This document shows positions 41,888 through 51,205 of a stretch of 64,000 nt of DNA, in pieces. Numbering within the stretch: position 1 is the stretch's first letter; every line of letters starts with the position of its first letter. The position numbers were made by a program, and so were the translations under genes. Location: positions 2,728,001 through 2,792,000 of the forward strand of contig NZ_CP021422.1 in the NCBI RefSeq assembly GCF_002201475.1, written 5' to 3'. The stretch is from Acutalibacter muris. Lineage in GTDB: Bacteria; Bacillota; Clostridia; Oscillospirales; Acutalibacteraceae. Below the pieces are notes generated by a model, which searched no databases, was not told where the DNA came from, and saw nothing but the letters and a program-made list of their open reading frames with translations.

Positions 41888-43168
41888 TTACCTGTACATA
41901 ATATCCTCTCTGGCAGGTCCGTTGGACACCATAGTGACCGGCACCCCCAGGTGCTTTTCCGCAAACTCCACGTATCTTTTTGCGTTCTCCGGCAGGTCCT
42001 CGTACCTCTTTATTCCCTTTATGTCGCACCTCCACCCGGGCAGCTTCTCCAATATGGGCTTGCAGCGCTTGAGCTTCGCCGTGGGCGGGAAGCTGTCTAT
42101 GCGCTCTCCGTCCAGCTCATAGGCCACGCAGACGGGTATCTCGTCAAGATACCCTAAAGCGTCCAGCACCGTCAGGGCCACGTCCGTGGCCCCCTGGACC
42201 CTGCAGCCGTACCGGGCGGCCACTAAGTCCAGCCAGCCCACCTGCCGGGGGCGGCCTGTGGTGGCGCCGTACTCACCCTTGTCGCCGCCGCGCTTTCTGA
42301 GCTCCTCGGCCTCGTCCCCGAAGATCTCGGAGACGAATTCCCCCGCGCCCACGGCGCTGGAATATGCCTTTACCACGCAGTATATCTTTTCAATGGCGTA
42401 GGGGGGTATTCCGCCCGCGCCCACCGCTCCGAAGCCCGCCAGGGGTGACGAGGAGGTGGTCATGGGGTATATGCCCATGTCCGGGTCCCGCAGGGAGCCC
42501 AGCTGGCCCTCCAGTAGTATGGTCTTGCCCTCTTTTACGGCGTTATACAGAAGGGTGGTGGTGTCCGCCACGTATGGGGCCACTATCTCCTTATACTCCA
42601 TGAGCTTATTATAGATATCGTCCCTATTGAGGGGCTCCTTATGGTAGAGTTCACGATAGAGCACGTTTTTAAGCCCCAGCACATGGTCTATGCGCTCGTA
42701 TATAGCGTCCTTATCGTCAAAGAGGTCGCTTATCTGAAAGCCTATCTTCGCGTACTTATCCGAGTAGAAGGGGGCTATGCCGGACTTCGTGGAGCCGTAG
42801 GCCTTGTCGGCAAGCCGGGCCTCCTCAAGGCCGTCCAGCTCCTTGTGATAGGGCATCAGCACCTGGCAGCGCTCTGAGATAAGTATTCTGGGCTCCGGCA
42901 CGCCGCCGTCCCTTATATACTGCATCTCCTTGACGAAATTCTCCACCGAAAAGGCCACGCCGTTGCCGATGATATTGGTGATATTCTGCCGGAACACCCC
43001 CGAGGGCAGCTGGTGCAGGGCGAACCTGCCGTACTCGTTTATAATAGTATGCCCCGCGTTGGAGCCCCCCTGAAAGCGGATGACTATGTCGGAATCCTCA
43101 GCCAGCACGTCGGTTATCTTGCCCTTACCCTCGTCGCCCCAGCAGGCTCCTACGATTGCTTTAACCAT
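41888..43168 (-). CDS. purA: Adenylosuccinate synthetase
   Basis: First committed step from IMP to AMP, using GTP and aspartate. 426 residues with GACWGDEGKGKITDVLA (P-loop-like), GGSNAGHTI, KYAKIGFQ and the TTGRPRQVGWLDLVAARYG signature. It is close to purB on the same strand, separated by a GNAT gene, so the two AMP-branch enzymes are physically linked. A TATAAT-like box near 43216 within the 3' end of the GNAT gene may be a weak internal promoter, but it lacks a clear -35. Confidence 0.96.
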   Translation of the reverse strand: MVKAIVGACWGDEGKGKITDVLAEDSDIVIRFQGGSNAGHTIINEYGRFALHQLPSGVFRQNITNIIGNGVAFSVENFVKEMQYIRDGGVPEPRILISERCQVLMPYHKELDGLEEARLADKAYGSTKSGIAPFYSDKYAKIGFQISDLFDDKDAIYERIDHVLGLKNVLYRELYHKEPLNRDDIYNKLMEYKEIVAPYVADTTTLLYNAVKEGKTILLEGQLGSLRDPDMGIYPMTTSSSPLAGFGAVGAGGIPPYAIEKIYCVVKAYSSAVGAGEFVSEIFGDEAEELRKRGGDKGEYGATTGRPRQVGWLDLVAARYGCRVQGATDVALTVLDALGYLDEIPVCVAYELDGERIDSFPPTAKLKRCKPILEKLPGWRCDIKGIKRYEDLPENAKRYVEFAEKHLGVPVTMVSNGPAREDIMYR

Positions 43169-43205
43169 ATTATCTATACCTCTTTAAAACTATTACTTTT
43201 CATTA

Positions 43206-43709
43206 TTACTTTATTATACTTAAATATAACAGGCCGTTATCTTCACGAACTATCCGAAACCCGGCGGCCAGGTGTATCTTCAGCGCGGCTTCCCGGGTGG
43301 GTTCAAAGCAGTTGGTTACCTCTTTGGCCCCCAGCTCCCCAAAGGCATGGTCCAGCAGCAGGCGTATGCCCTCCCGGGAGCAGCCCCTGCCCCGCCGGGA
43401 GCTGTGCAGCACGATGCCCATCTCGTACACCCCGGGGCCCGTGGTCTCATACAGGCTCACCTCGCCCACAAACTCGCCGGTCGCCGTGTCCTGCAGGTAA
43501 GCGTAAAATCTCGTGGGCTCAGCTCCCACCCAGCGGGCGTACCAGCCGTCCCAATCCCCCCGGGGAAAGTCTATGCAGCCGGTGTCGTTATGATACCCGG
43601 GAAAGCCCAGGTCACAGCCCGCGTTATAGCTCATGGTCTCCGGGTCCGATAGAAGCCTTTGACGGAATCCCAGCTCCGAAAGCTCCGGCACGTGCAATGT
43701 TAAACTCAT
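43206..43709 (-). CDS. GNAT-family N-acetyltransferase (RimJ/RimL-like)
   Basis: 167 residues. RLLSDPETMSYNAGCDLGFPGYHN, followed by the acetyl-CoA loop of the form EMGIVLHSSRRGRGCSREGIRLLLDHAF and NCFEPTREAALKIHLAAGFRIV, fits the GNAT fold, RimJ/RimL-like subgroup. Substrate unknown. Its ATG shares bases with the purB stop (TGATG), so it is translationally coupled to purB. Confidence 0.86.
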   Translation of the reverse strand: MSLTLHVPELSELGFRQRLLSDPETMSYNAGCDLGFPGYHNDTGCIDFPRGDWDGWYARWVGAEPTRFYAYLQDTATGEFVGEVSLYETTGPGVYEMGIVLHSSRRGRGCSREGIRLLLDHAFGELGAKEVTNCFEPTREAALKIHLAAGFRIVREDNGLLYLSIIK

Positions 43710-45145
43710 CAGACAGTTACCTCCGCTTCACTTGTTTTTGTGTCCCTATACCGCTCCAAGACCGGCCCCAGCACCTCGTCTAAGAACTCCCGAGTCTGCT
43801 CCGGGGCCCGGCCCACGTACTTTTCGGGCTTCAGTATTTCTTTCAGCTCCTCTAGGGTCACCCCGAACATGGGGTCCCCGGCGATGCGCTCCAAAAGGTC
43901 GTTCTCGCCACCCTGCTCCTTTATCACCTTGCCCGCCGCCATGGAGTGCACCCGTATCGCCTCGTGGAGCTGCTGCCTGTCGCCGCCGCGCTTCACCGCG
44001 TCCATCATGATGTTCTCCGTGGCCATGAAGGGCAGCTCCTTCAATAGGTGCTGCTCTATCACCTTGGGGTAGACCACTAAGCCGTCTGCCACGTTGGCGT
44101 ACAAGGTCAGTATTCCGTCCACGGCAAGGAACGCCTCGGGCACAGAGAGCCGCTTGTTGGCCGAGTCATCCAGAGTCCGCTCGAACCACTGGCCCGCCTC
44201 GGTCAGGGCCGGGTTTAAGGCGTCCACCACCACATATCTTGAGAGGGACGCGATACGCTCGGTGCGCATGGGGTTGCGCTTGTAGGCCATGGCGCTGGAG
44301 CCTATCTGCCCCTTCTCAAAGGGCTCCTCTACTTCTTTAAGGTGCTGTAGGAGCCGTATGTCGTTACTGAACTTCGCCGCGCTCTGTGCTATACCCGACA
44401 AAATGTTCAGCATTTGACTGTCAAGCTTGCGCGAATACGTCTGCCCCGACACGGCGAAGCACTCGCCGTACCCCAGCTTTTTTGCAATTTTTTTGTCCAG
44501 CTCCTTCACTTTTTGGTGGTTTCCCTCAAAAAGCTCCAGGAAACTGGCCTGGGTGCCGGTGGTGCCCTTTGACCCCAGCAGCTTCGCCTTTGAAAGCTGG
44601 TGCTCCACGTCCTCCAGGTCCAGAAGCAGGTCCTGTATCCACAGCGCCGCCCGCTTTCCCACGGTGGTGGGCTGGGCGGGCTGGAAGTGGGTGAACGCCA
44701 GAGTCGGCAGGCCGGCGTACTCCCCGGCAAATTTAGCCAACACCCGAAGCACCGCCACCAGCTTGTCCCGGATAAGCTTTAGGGCCTCGGTCATAATAAT
44801 TATGTCCGTATTGTCCCCCACATAGCAGGAGGTGGCCCCAAGATGTATTATCCCCGCCGCCCCCGGGCACTGCTTCCCATAGGCGTACACGTGGCTCATC
44901 ACGTCGTGGCGGACCTCTTTTTCCCGCGCCTCGGCCACCTCGTAGTTTATGTCCTCCGCATGGCTCTTCAGCTCCTCCACCTGCTCCTTCGTCACCGGCA
45001 GGCCCAGCTCATGCTCGGCCTCGGCCAGGGCTATCCACAGCCTGCGCCAGGTGCGGAACTTCATGTCCGGGGAAAAAAGGTATTTCATCTCCTTCCCCGC
45101 GTACCTTGCGGACAGGGGGGACTCGTACACGTCTCTATGGCTCAT
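43709..45145 (-). CDS. purB: Adenylosuccinate lyase
   Basis: 478 residues. Acts twice in purine synthesis, releasing fumarate from SAICAR and from adenylosuccinate. HDVMSHVYAYGKQCPGAAGIIHLGATSCYVGDNTD and the fumarase/lyase signature GSSAMAYKRNPMRTERI are clear. It starts a purB-GNAT-purA-glmS stretch on the minus strand, with a good promoter facing away from gdhA. Confidence 0.96.
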   Translation of the reverse strand: MSHRDVYESPLSARYAGKEMKYLFSPDMKFRTWRRLWIALAEAEHELGLPVTKEQVEELKSHAEDINYEVAEAREKEVRHDVMSHVYAYGKQCPGAAGIIHLGATSCYVGDNTDIIIMTEALKLIRDKLVAVLRVLAKFAGEYAGLPTLAFTHFQPAQPTTVGKRAALWIQDLLLDLEDVEHQLSKAKLLGSKGTTGTQASFLELFEGNHQKVKELDKKIAKKLGYGECFAVSGQTYSRKLDSQMLNILSGIAQSAAKFSNDIRLLQHLKEVEEPFEKGQIGSSAMAYKRNPMRTERIASLSRYVVVDALNPALTEAGQWFERTLDDSANKRLSVPEAFLAVDGILTLYANVADGLVVYPKVIEQHLLKELPFMATENIMMDAVKRGGDRQQLHEAIRVHSMAAGKVIKEQGGENDLLERIAGDPMFGVTLEELKEILKPEKYVGRAPEQTREFLDEVLGPVLERYRDTKTSEAEVTV

Positions 45146-45191
45146 TGGCAGGTCGCTCCTTCCAAAACTGGTTTTTTACCCATACGCTGTT

Positions 45192-45220
45192 ATTTTATTA
45201 CAACCGGCCGCCGCTGTCAA
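45192..45220 (-). promoter_or_regulatory. Promoter of purB
   Basis: Minus strand TTGACA (45215-45220), 17-bp spacer, TAAAAT (45192-45197). Confidence 0.85.
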
Positions 45221-45303
45221 GCCGCTTTCGCCCTGTTCACGGTTTTTTTGCATTTTCCACGGCCCCTTTTTGTAAGTCTACGGATTTTTTCTCAAAATAC
45301 CCC

Positions 45304-45332
45304 TTGTAAAATCCAGAGAACTATGGTAATAT
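45304..45332 (+). promoter_or_regulatory. Promoter of gdhA
   Basis: TTGTAA (45304-45309), 17-bp spacer, TAATAT (45327-45332). Confidence 0.7.
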
Positions 45333-45363
45333 AGAAACAGATTTTGCAGGATAGAAAAATTAA

Positions 45364-46719
<1,356 letters not shown>

Positions 46720-46742
46720 TAGGGTTTGGAGGGTATGATAAT

Positions 46743-46778
46743 GGCCGGGCGGCTCTGGGAGCGCCCGGCCTTTTATTT
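46743..46778 (+). terminator. Terminator of gdhA
   Basis: GGCCGGGCG and CGCCCGGCC form a strong stem, followed by TTTTATTT. Confidence 0.9.
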
Positions 46779-46796
46779 GCCAAGTATCGGTTACCT

Positions 46797-46964
46797 TTAT
46801 CCCTGCTGGTCCACCGCCGGCTTGCCGTCCTTATCCAGCAGCGGGGTCAGGCCCCCGGCGTACCCGTCCTTGTGGAACAGGTAGAGGACGCCGGTCTCCT
46901 TGTCCTTCCAGATCTCCGTAACGGTCAGCTTGCCCTGGCTTGAAATTTTTTCAAAGCGATCCAT
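46797..46964 (-). CDS. DUF6440-family small protein
   Basis: 55 residues. FEKISSQGKLTVTEIWKDKETGVLYLF and DGYAGGLTPLLDKDGKP are the recognisable pattern of this short, uncharacterised Firmicute family. I start at the ATG at 46964 (GGGAGG upstream); five further in-frame codons exist before it. Single gene with its own promoter, divergent from the PTS IIC-like gene. Function unknown. Confidence 0.82.
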   Translation of the reverse strand: MDRFEKISSQGKLTVTEIWKDKETGVLYLFHKDGYAGGLTPLLDKDGKPAVDQQG

Positions 46965-46998
46965 TTTTATTCCTCCCATCTCATTTTTCTTCTATACA

Positions 46999-47027
46999 AT
47001 CATATCACAAGATATTTTTTCTGTCAA
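46999..47027 (-). promoter_or_regulatory. Promoter of the DUF6440 gene
   Basis: Minus strand TTGACA (47022-47027), 17-bp spacer, TATGAT (46999-47004). Its -35 lies back to back with that of the divergent promoter, 11 bp apart. Confidence 0.85.
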
Positions 47028-47038
47028 GTCATTTGCTC

Positions 47039-47066
47039 TTGACAAATCCTCTATAATCAGTATAAT
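47039..47066 (+). promoter_or_regulatory. Promoter of the PTS IIC-like gene
   Basis: TTGACA (47039-47044), 16-bp spacer, TATAAT (47061-47066). Confidence 0.88.
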
Positions 47067-47072
47067 AGTACC

Positions 47073-47296
47073 GAAACCTAACACGGCCCGGACAGGGCGG
47101 GAACCGTCACAGCCAAGCGGGACGACCATCAGGCCGGAAAACCTCCGGCGGCGCTCTTCCAAGGCGAAGCGGCTGTCCTGCCCGGGCAACATAGTCAATA
47201 TAGATTTTCCGTGTACATTTTGCCGATGGGGCGCTCCGTGGTGACCCCCCGGCGGCGCTCCTTTCGGCCAGGCTTTTATCGAAAGGAGAACCTATT
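47073..47296 (+). ncRNA. Long structured 5' leader, candidate cis-regulatory RNA
   Basis: About 225 nt between promoter and start codon with no reading frame. GCCCGGACAGG (47086-47096) pairs with CCTGCCCGGGC (47177-47187) with one mismatch. Stacked inside is ACAGCC (47109-47114) with GGCTGT (47171-47176), and inside that GCCGG/CCGGC (47133-47149). The 12-mer CCGGCGGCGCTC occurs at 47145 and again at 47249, which could support alternative pairing. It does not match a riboswitch class I know. Confidence 0.45.
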
Positions 47297-48379
47297 TTGG
47301 CAAAGGAACCAAACCAAAGTCCCGCCCCCGCCACAGTTTGGGAGCGGGTGAAAAAGTACGTACAGCTCTACCTTGTGGACGCCATGAGCGCCATGGCCCA
47401 GGGCCTGTTCGCGTCCCTTTTAGTGGGCACCATAATCTCCACACTTGGCACCCAGTTTAACCTGCCGGTCTTAGTTGAGGTGGGCAATTTCGCAAAGTCC
47501 ATGTCCGGCCCGGCAATGGCCGTGGCCATCGGCTACGCGTTGAAAGCGCCGCCCCTGGTGCTCTTCTCCCTGACGGCTGTGGGCACCGCGGCAAACTCCC
47601 TGGGCGGGGGCGGGGGCCCTCTGGCGGTGCTGATAATGGCCATCGTCGCCGCCCAGCTGGGCAAGCTGGTCAGCAAGAAAACCCCCGTTGATATCCTGGT
47701 GACCCCCCTGGTCACCCTCGGCAGCGGCACGGCCCTGGCGTACCTGATAGCCCCGGCGGTGGGCTCCGTGGCCACGGCCTTCGGCCAGCTTATCAAGGAC
47801 GCCACGGTTTTGCAGCCCTTCTGGATGGGCATTATCGTCTCGGTGCTGGTGGGCATAGCCCTTACCCTGCCCATCTCCTCGGCAGCCCTCTGCGCGGCCT
47901 TCGGGCTTACGGGCCTTGCCGGCGGCGCGGCAGTGGCCGGGTGCTGCGCCCAGATGGTGGGCTTCGCGGTGATAAGCTTCAGGGAGAACCGCTGGGGGGG
48001 CCTTGTGGCCCAGGGCCTTGGCACCTCCATGCTCCAGGTGCCCAACATCGTCAAAAACCCCCGCATATGGATCGCCCCCACCCTGGCCTCGGCGGTCACC
48101 GGGCCCCTTGCCACCTGCCTGTTCCGCTTAGAGATGAACGACCCCTCCGGCGGCGTGGCCTCTGGCATGGGCACCTGCGGGCTTGTGGGACAGATAGGCG
48201 TATATTCCGGCTGGGTCAACGATGTTTCCACCGGGATAAAGGCCGGGATAACCGGCATGGACTGGCTGGGGCTGATACTTATCAGCATAGTCCTTCCGGC
48301 CATACTGGCCTTGGCCTTTGACCTGCTTATCAGAAAGATAGGCTGGGTGAAGGACGGCGACATGAAGCTGGATATTTAA
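47297..48379 (+). CDS. PTS IIC-like membrane protein (PTS_EIIC_2/PfoR type)
   Basis: 360 residues, starting at TTG behind AAAGGAG. About nine or ten hydrophobic segments and many Gly/Ala-rich stretches (NSLGGGGGPLAVLIMAIVAAQLG, AALCAAFGLTGLAGGAAVAGCCAQM) identify the PTS_EIIC_2 family, sometimes annotated as PfoS/PfoR regulatory protein. No IIA or IIB domain or gene is nearby, so sugar transport by the PTS is uncertain. It follows a long structured leader and ends at a terminator. Confidence 0.82.
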   Translation: MAKEPNQSPAPATVWERVKKYVQLYLVDAMSAMAQGLFASLLVGTIISTLGTQFNLPVLVEVGNFAKSMSGPAMAVAIGYALKAPPLVLFSLTAVGTAANSLGGGGGPLAVLIMAIVAAQLGKLVSKKTPVDILVTPLVTLGSGTALAYLIAPAVGSVATAFGQLIKDATVLQPFWMGIIVSVLVGIALTLPISSAALCAAFGLTGLAGGAAVAGCCAQMVGFAVISFRENRWGGLVAQGLGTSMLQVPNIVKNPRIWIAPTLASAVTGPLATCLFRLEMNDPSGGVASGMGTCGLVGQIGVYSGWVNDVSTGIKAGITGMDWLGLILISIVLPAILALAFDLLIRKIGWVKDGDMKLDI

Positions 48380-48398
48380 AGCCGGATATTCAAAAGAA

Positions 48399-48435
48399 CA
48401 GCGCCGGGCCCCGAAAGGGTCCGACGCTGTTTTTG
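48399..48435 (+). terminator. Terminator after the PTS IIC-like gene
   Basis: CAGCG...CGCTG outer stem with an inner GGGCCC/GGGTCC-type stem, followed by TTTTTG. The DUF1540 gene converges and may use it as well. Confidence 0.82.
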
Positions 48436-48438
48436 TGC

Positions 48439-48768
48439 TTATCTCTGGCGGAAGGTGCAGCACTCTGTGCCGGACTTCCCGGCCACGTCGCTGCAGGAGC
48501 AGCCCACGCACACGCACTCGGCCTCGCACCGGCAGTCGTTGTTATAGGTGCAGTTCTTGGCCTTGCAGTCGATGGCGGTCTCGGCGCTGGCACACCCGCA
48601 GGAGGAGCAGAGGCTGTTCTCGCCCCCGTTCCTGGGCTCAAAGGACTCGCAGCAGGTCTGGCGGCTCTCCCGGGCCCCCGGGCCCTCCACCTTGATGCCC
48701 GGCAGGTCGCAGAGGTTGTGGTCGTTATGGCGGCAGGCGGTCACTGAACATTCAAGTCTGTTTCTCAT
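48439..48768 (-). CDS. Cys-rich DUF1540 protein, two repeats
   Basis: 109 residues with about 16 Cys. The first DUF1540 unit (LECSVTACRHNDHNLCDLPGIKV, then CCESF) and the second (AIDCKAKNCTYNNDCRCEAECVCVGCS, then ECCTF) suggest a small metal-binding protein; zinc is the usual guess. I start at ATG 48768 behind GGGGGG; the upstream extension runs through a dispersed repeat and is not coding-like. Function unknown. Confidence 0.85.
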   Translation of the reverse strand: MRNRLECSVTACRHNDHNLCDLPGIKVEGPGARESRQTCCESFEPRNGGENSLCSSCGCASAETAIDCKAKNCTYNNDCRCEAECVCVGCSCSDVAGKSGTECCTFRQR

Positions 48769-48845
48769 GGCATATGCCCCCCTATACTTTTTGATTGTCG
48801 GACAGGGGTTAGTATTGCCGTGTTTTCTTATTTTATTACATTTAC

Positions 48846-48919
48846 AGCCGCTGGCAGCCAGGGGCTTTGCCCCCTGGACCCCCACAACCTTTGAAAAGGT
48901 TGACGAAACTTTTACCCTA
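48846..48919 (-). repeat. Dispersed double-hairpin repeat, copy 5
   Basis: Plus strand: CAGGGGCTTTGCCCCCTG hairpin, CAACCTTTGAAAAGGTTG hairpin, then ACGAAACTTTTACCC. It ends in the stop codon of the DHHW-family gene. Confidence 0.65.
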
Positions 48920-50077
48920 CCCTTCGGGGAACAGGGTGTATAAGTCCTCCACCCTCTGGTAAGTATTCGCCGCAATGGCGCTGTTCATAAAGAGCACGTC
49001 CGTTATGCCGTGCTCCCGCACCAGCTCCGGCAGGCTCCCCTCAAAGCTGCGGAAGTCTATCATATAAACCTCGTCGAAGCTGGCCCCCATAAAGGCCCCG
49101 ATGGCGTTGCCGTAGGACTCCTTCACCACCGCCAGCTTCCGGTTCATATAGGAGTTCTCGTTCACTATCCGCACACAGGGCTGGTCCCCCCACAGGAACA
49201 TACTGTACCCCATGGAGGCGTCCGAGCTGTTCACTCCGTCCAGCTCTGTAAAGTCATAGCCGTCATAGCTCATAGCGGCGGTATAGGGGTATCCCGGCTC
49301 AAAGGTCTCTATATGGTCCGGGTTGCCGTACAGGCAGTCCTCTCCGGTCGCCTCCGCAAGATATCCGTAAAAGTCCCGCTCATGGGCCGTCAGCCCAAAC
49401 TGCTCCAGGGCCGAGCAAGGAACTTCGGCAATTTTACAGAACTCCTCATAGGCGTAGTACGCCCCCCTGGCCGTCCAGTGGGTGTCGGTGTTGAAGTAGA
49501 GGTACTCCCCCTTGTGCTGGTCCAGGGTGTCGCACACGTCCACGCCCTTGGCGTACTTATAGGTGCCGTAGATATAGCGGATATTGTCCCGCTGGGAGTT
49601 GCAGCCCATGCTGTCCCGAAGCCGCTCCGGCAGGCCGAACTCGCTGTGGTTGGGCACTATCATATTATATACCTTCACCTCTGCGGGCAGGTCCCGGGCA
49701 AAGCTGTCGATGGCCTTTGCGTATGGGTCCGAGGCCTCGTCATAGCCGTAGAACAGCTCGAAGGCCATGTTGTTCCAGATATATATCCCCTCCGAGAGAT
49801 AGCCGTCCTCGCCGTTGTCGGGTATGGGGGCGGGAGTGGGCGTGGGCTCTGGGGTGGGCGACGGCGTGGGCTCCGGCGTGGGCGTGGGGTCCTGTATTGT
49901 TATAGGTAAAGGTTGCCGTTCGGAGATTTCCGGCCCCTTGGGCTCCGGCTCCTTGGACCCTGGGCCAAATTCCCGGACAAGCAGTATGCCCGCGGCCAGA
50001 AGCCCGGCTAAAATTATTATTATCGCTATAATGTGCCACAGGCTCGGGCGGTTATCCGCATGGTGTCTGCCTGGCAT
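48917..50077 (-). CDS. DHHW-family surface protein (AlgX/AlgJ-like SGNH fold)
   Basis: 386 residues: short cytoplasmic N-terminus, one membrane anchor (about 14-33), an extracellular Pro/Thr/Glu linker of PTPTPEPTPSPTP type (about 60-85), then a folded domain. FNTDTHWTARGAYYAYEEF carries the D-x-H-W motif, and AVVKESYGNAIGAFMG resembles the catalytic-serine block of AlgJ/AlgX-like O-acetyltransferases. A role in modifying a surface polysaccharide is therefore possible, but no partner MBOAT gene is nearby. GGAG lies before the ATG and a promoter is present. Confidence 0.78.
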   Translation of the reverse strand: MPGRHHADNRPSLWHIIAIIIILAGLLAAGILLVREFGPGSKEPEPKGPEISERQPLPITIQDPTPTPEPTPSPTPEPTPTPAPIPDNGEDGYLSEGIYIWNNMAFELFYGYDEASDPYAKAIDSFARDLPAEVKVYNMIVPNHSEFGLPERLRDSMGCNSQRDNIRYIYGTYKYAKGVDVCDTLDQHKGEYLYFNTDTHWTARGAYYAYEEFCKIAEVPCSALEQFGLTAHERDFYGYLAEATGEDCLYGNPDHIETFEPGYPYTAAMSYDGYDFTELDGVNSSDASMGYSMFLWGDQPCVRIVNENSYMNRKLAVVKESYGNAIGAFMGASFDEVYMIDFRSFEGSLPELVREHGITDVLFMNSAIAANTYQRVEDLYTLFPEG

Positions 50078-50112
50078 AGAGAATCAACTCCTTTTCTGAT
50101 ATCCCGCCTATA

Positions 50113-50141
50113 ATCATACCAGAATTTGCCGGGCAAAGCAA
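50113..50141 (-). promoter_or_regulatory. Promoter of the DHHW-family gene
   Basis: Minus strand TTGCTT (50136-50141), 17-bp spacer, TATGAT (50113-50118). Confidence 0.7.
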
Positions 50142-50151
50142 GCGCGCGGAC

Positions 50152-50766
50152 TTAATCTTTCAAAATAAACCTGCCCAAAAACTGCAGGACCACAAAGGCC
50201 GCGACGCAGGTCACAAGTATCTCGGGTATCATATAGCTGCCGTTATACACCAGGGAGTAGAAGCAGGCCAGCTGCTGGCCGCTCATGCCCGCCAGCACGG
50301 GCGAGAAGTTCACATCGGCAAACTCTCCCCAGAGTATCCACCCGGATAAAAAGGAGCAGACATACCGCAAAAGCCCCGCTACAAGACACCCCAGGGTAAA
50401 GGCCGCCGGGTGGTTTTTTATCCTCCCCCGGAACATCCCGGCCAAGCCCAGGACGGTGAAGGCCAGTAAGTAGTCAAGGAATATAGAGCCTACAACCGTA
50501 GCGCCGGATATGCCCTTCAATGCGTCCAGGCCGAATAAGAGCTGCAATACGCTGAAGGTGAACCCTGCCCCAAGGCCCCACTTTATCCCGGCCCGATATG
50601 AGAACAGCATCACCGGCAGCATACTGCACAGGGTTATGGACCCGCCGTAGGGCAGGTCGAAGACCTTCACAAAGGACAGCGCCGTGCCCAGGGCGATAAG
50701 CACCCCGGCCAGCACCAGATTCTCCACGTTCTTCGAGGGCGTGCGTGTTTGACTGTTTTCGTTCAT
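50152..50766 (-). CDS. thiT: Thiamine transporter ThiT (ECF S component)
   Basis: 204-residue membrane protein with six predicted segments. LVLAGVLIALGTALSFVKVFDLPYGGSITLCSMLPVMLFSYRAGIKWGLGAGFTFSVLQLLFG is the ThiT pattern with the thiamine-binding residues. It binds thiamine and works with a shared ECF energising module encoded elsewhere. Upstream is a TPP riboswitch with a terminator, so expression is shut off by thiamine pyrophosphate. Confidence 0.94.
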   Translation of the reverse strand: MNENSQTRTPSKNVENLVLAGVLIALGTALSFVKVFDLPYGGSITLCSMLPVMLFSYRAGIKWGLGAGFTFSVLQLLFGLDALKGISGATVVGSIFLDYLLAFTVLGLAGMFRGRIKNHPAAFTLGCLVAGLLRYVCSFLSGWILWGEFADVNFSPVLAGMSGQQLACFYSLVYNGSYMIPEILVTCVAAFVVLQFLGRFILKD

Positions 50767-50799
50767 TTAGCATTTCCCTTTCTCAAAAAGTTTATTTTT

Positions 50800-50842
50800 G
50801 AAAAATGAAAAGCGCCGCCCGGAAAAATTTCCGAAACGGCGC
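50800..50842 (-). terminator. Riboswitch-controlled terminator of thiT
   Basis: Minus strand: GCGCCG and CGGCGC outer pairs around a GGAAA/TTTCC inner stem, followed by TTTTCATTTTT. It lies between the TPP aptamer and thiT, as expected for transcription attenuation. Confidence 0.85.
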
Positions 50843-50886
50843 AGAAGCTCCCAAAATATGCAGAATATGCAGGTATACTGGGAAAA

Positions 50887-51060
50887 TGAGATGCTTCCTC
50901 CGTCGGTATTATCCGCCTCAGGTTCATAGGGTTTAAGCTCTTGGCTCCTCTCAGCGTTCCCAAGTCCTCTCACTGCATAATAGCAGTAAGAGTTTTGCTT
51001 CGCAAAACTCGGTGACTTCATGAAGCGAAGCTTCATGAACGTCAACAGCTCCCCTGCTCT
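50887..51060 (-). ncRNA. TPP (THI-box) riboswitch with enlarged variable arm
   Basis: The minus strand carries the conserved blocks in order: GGGGAGC (P1/P2 side), CTGAGA (50949-50954), ACCCTATGAACCTGA (including 50918-50923), GGATAAT (50908-50914) and CGGAGGAAGC. Between the 5' strand and CTGAGA lie three extra hairpins: ACTGC/GCAGT (50972-50987), GAGTTTTGC/GCAAAACTC (50990-51010) and a 14-bp stem (51013-51044) with one bulged base, making the P3 side unusually long. Confidence 0.92.
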
Positions 51061-51075
51061 TCATTTTTCGTTAAT

Positions 51076-51104
51076 ATTCTAACCTATGTCTGTGCTTTTG
51101 TCAA
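51076..51104 (-). promoter_or_regulatory. Promoter of thiT
   Basis: Minus strand TTGACA (51099-51104), 17-bp spacer, TAGAAT (51076-51081), just upstream of the riboswitch. Confidence 0.88.
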
Positions 51105-51134
51105 GTGGGCGGAGCTTTTCGCTTAAATTTGGTA

Positions 51135-51163
51135 TTGCTTTTTTCACGCCCATGGTTTATAAT
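51135..51163 (+). promoter_or_regulatory. Promoter of the LacI-family gene
   Basis: TTGCTT (51135-51140), 17-bp spacer, TATAAT (51158-51163). An inverted AAAAC...GTTTT pair at 51182-51200 between promoter and ATG could be an autoregulatory operator. Confidence 0.75.
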
Positions 51164-51205
51164 ACTTTATAAAGAGTTTATAAAAACGCTGGTGGTGTTT
51201 TTCAC

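Noticed and set aside
48769..48975. Extended DUF1540 protein of 178 residues
   Set aside because: The extra N-terminal part translates the dispersed repeat, while the ATG at 48768 has its own Shine-Dalgarno sequence and starts the recognised domain.
50767..51045. Open frame of 92 codons upstream of thiT
   Set aside because: It runs through the TPP riboswitch and its terminator; the sequence is explained by RNA structure.
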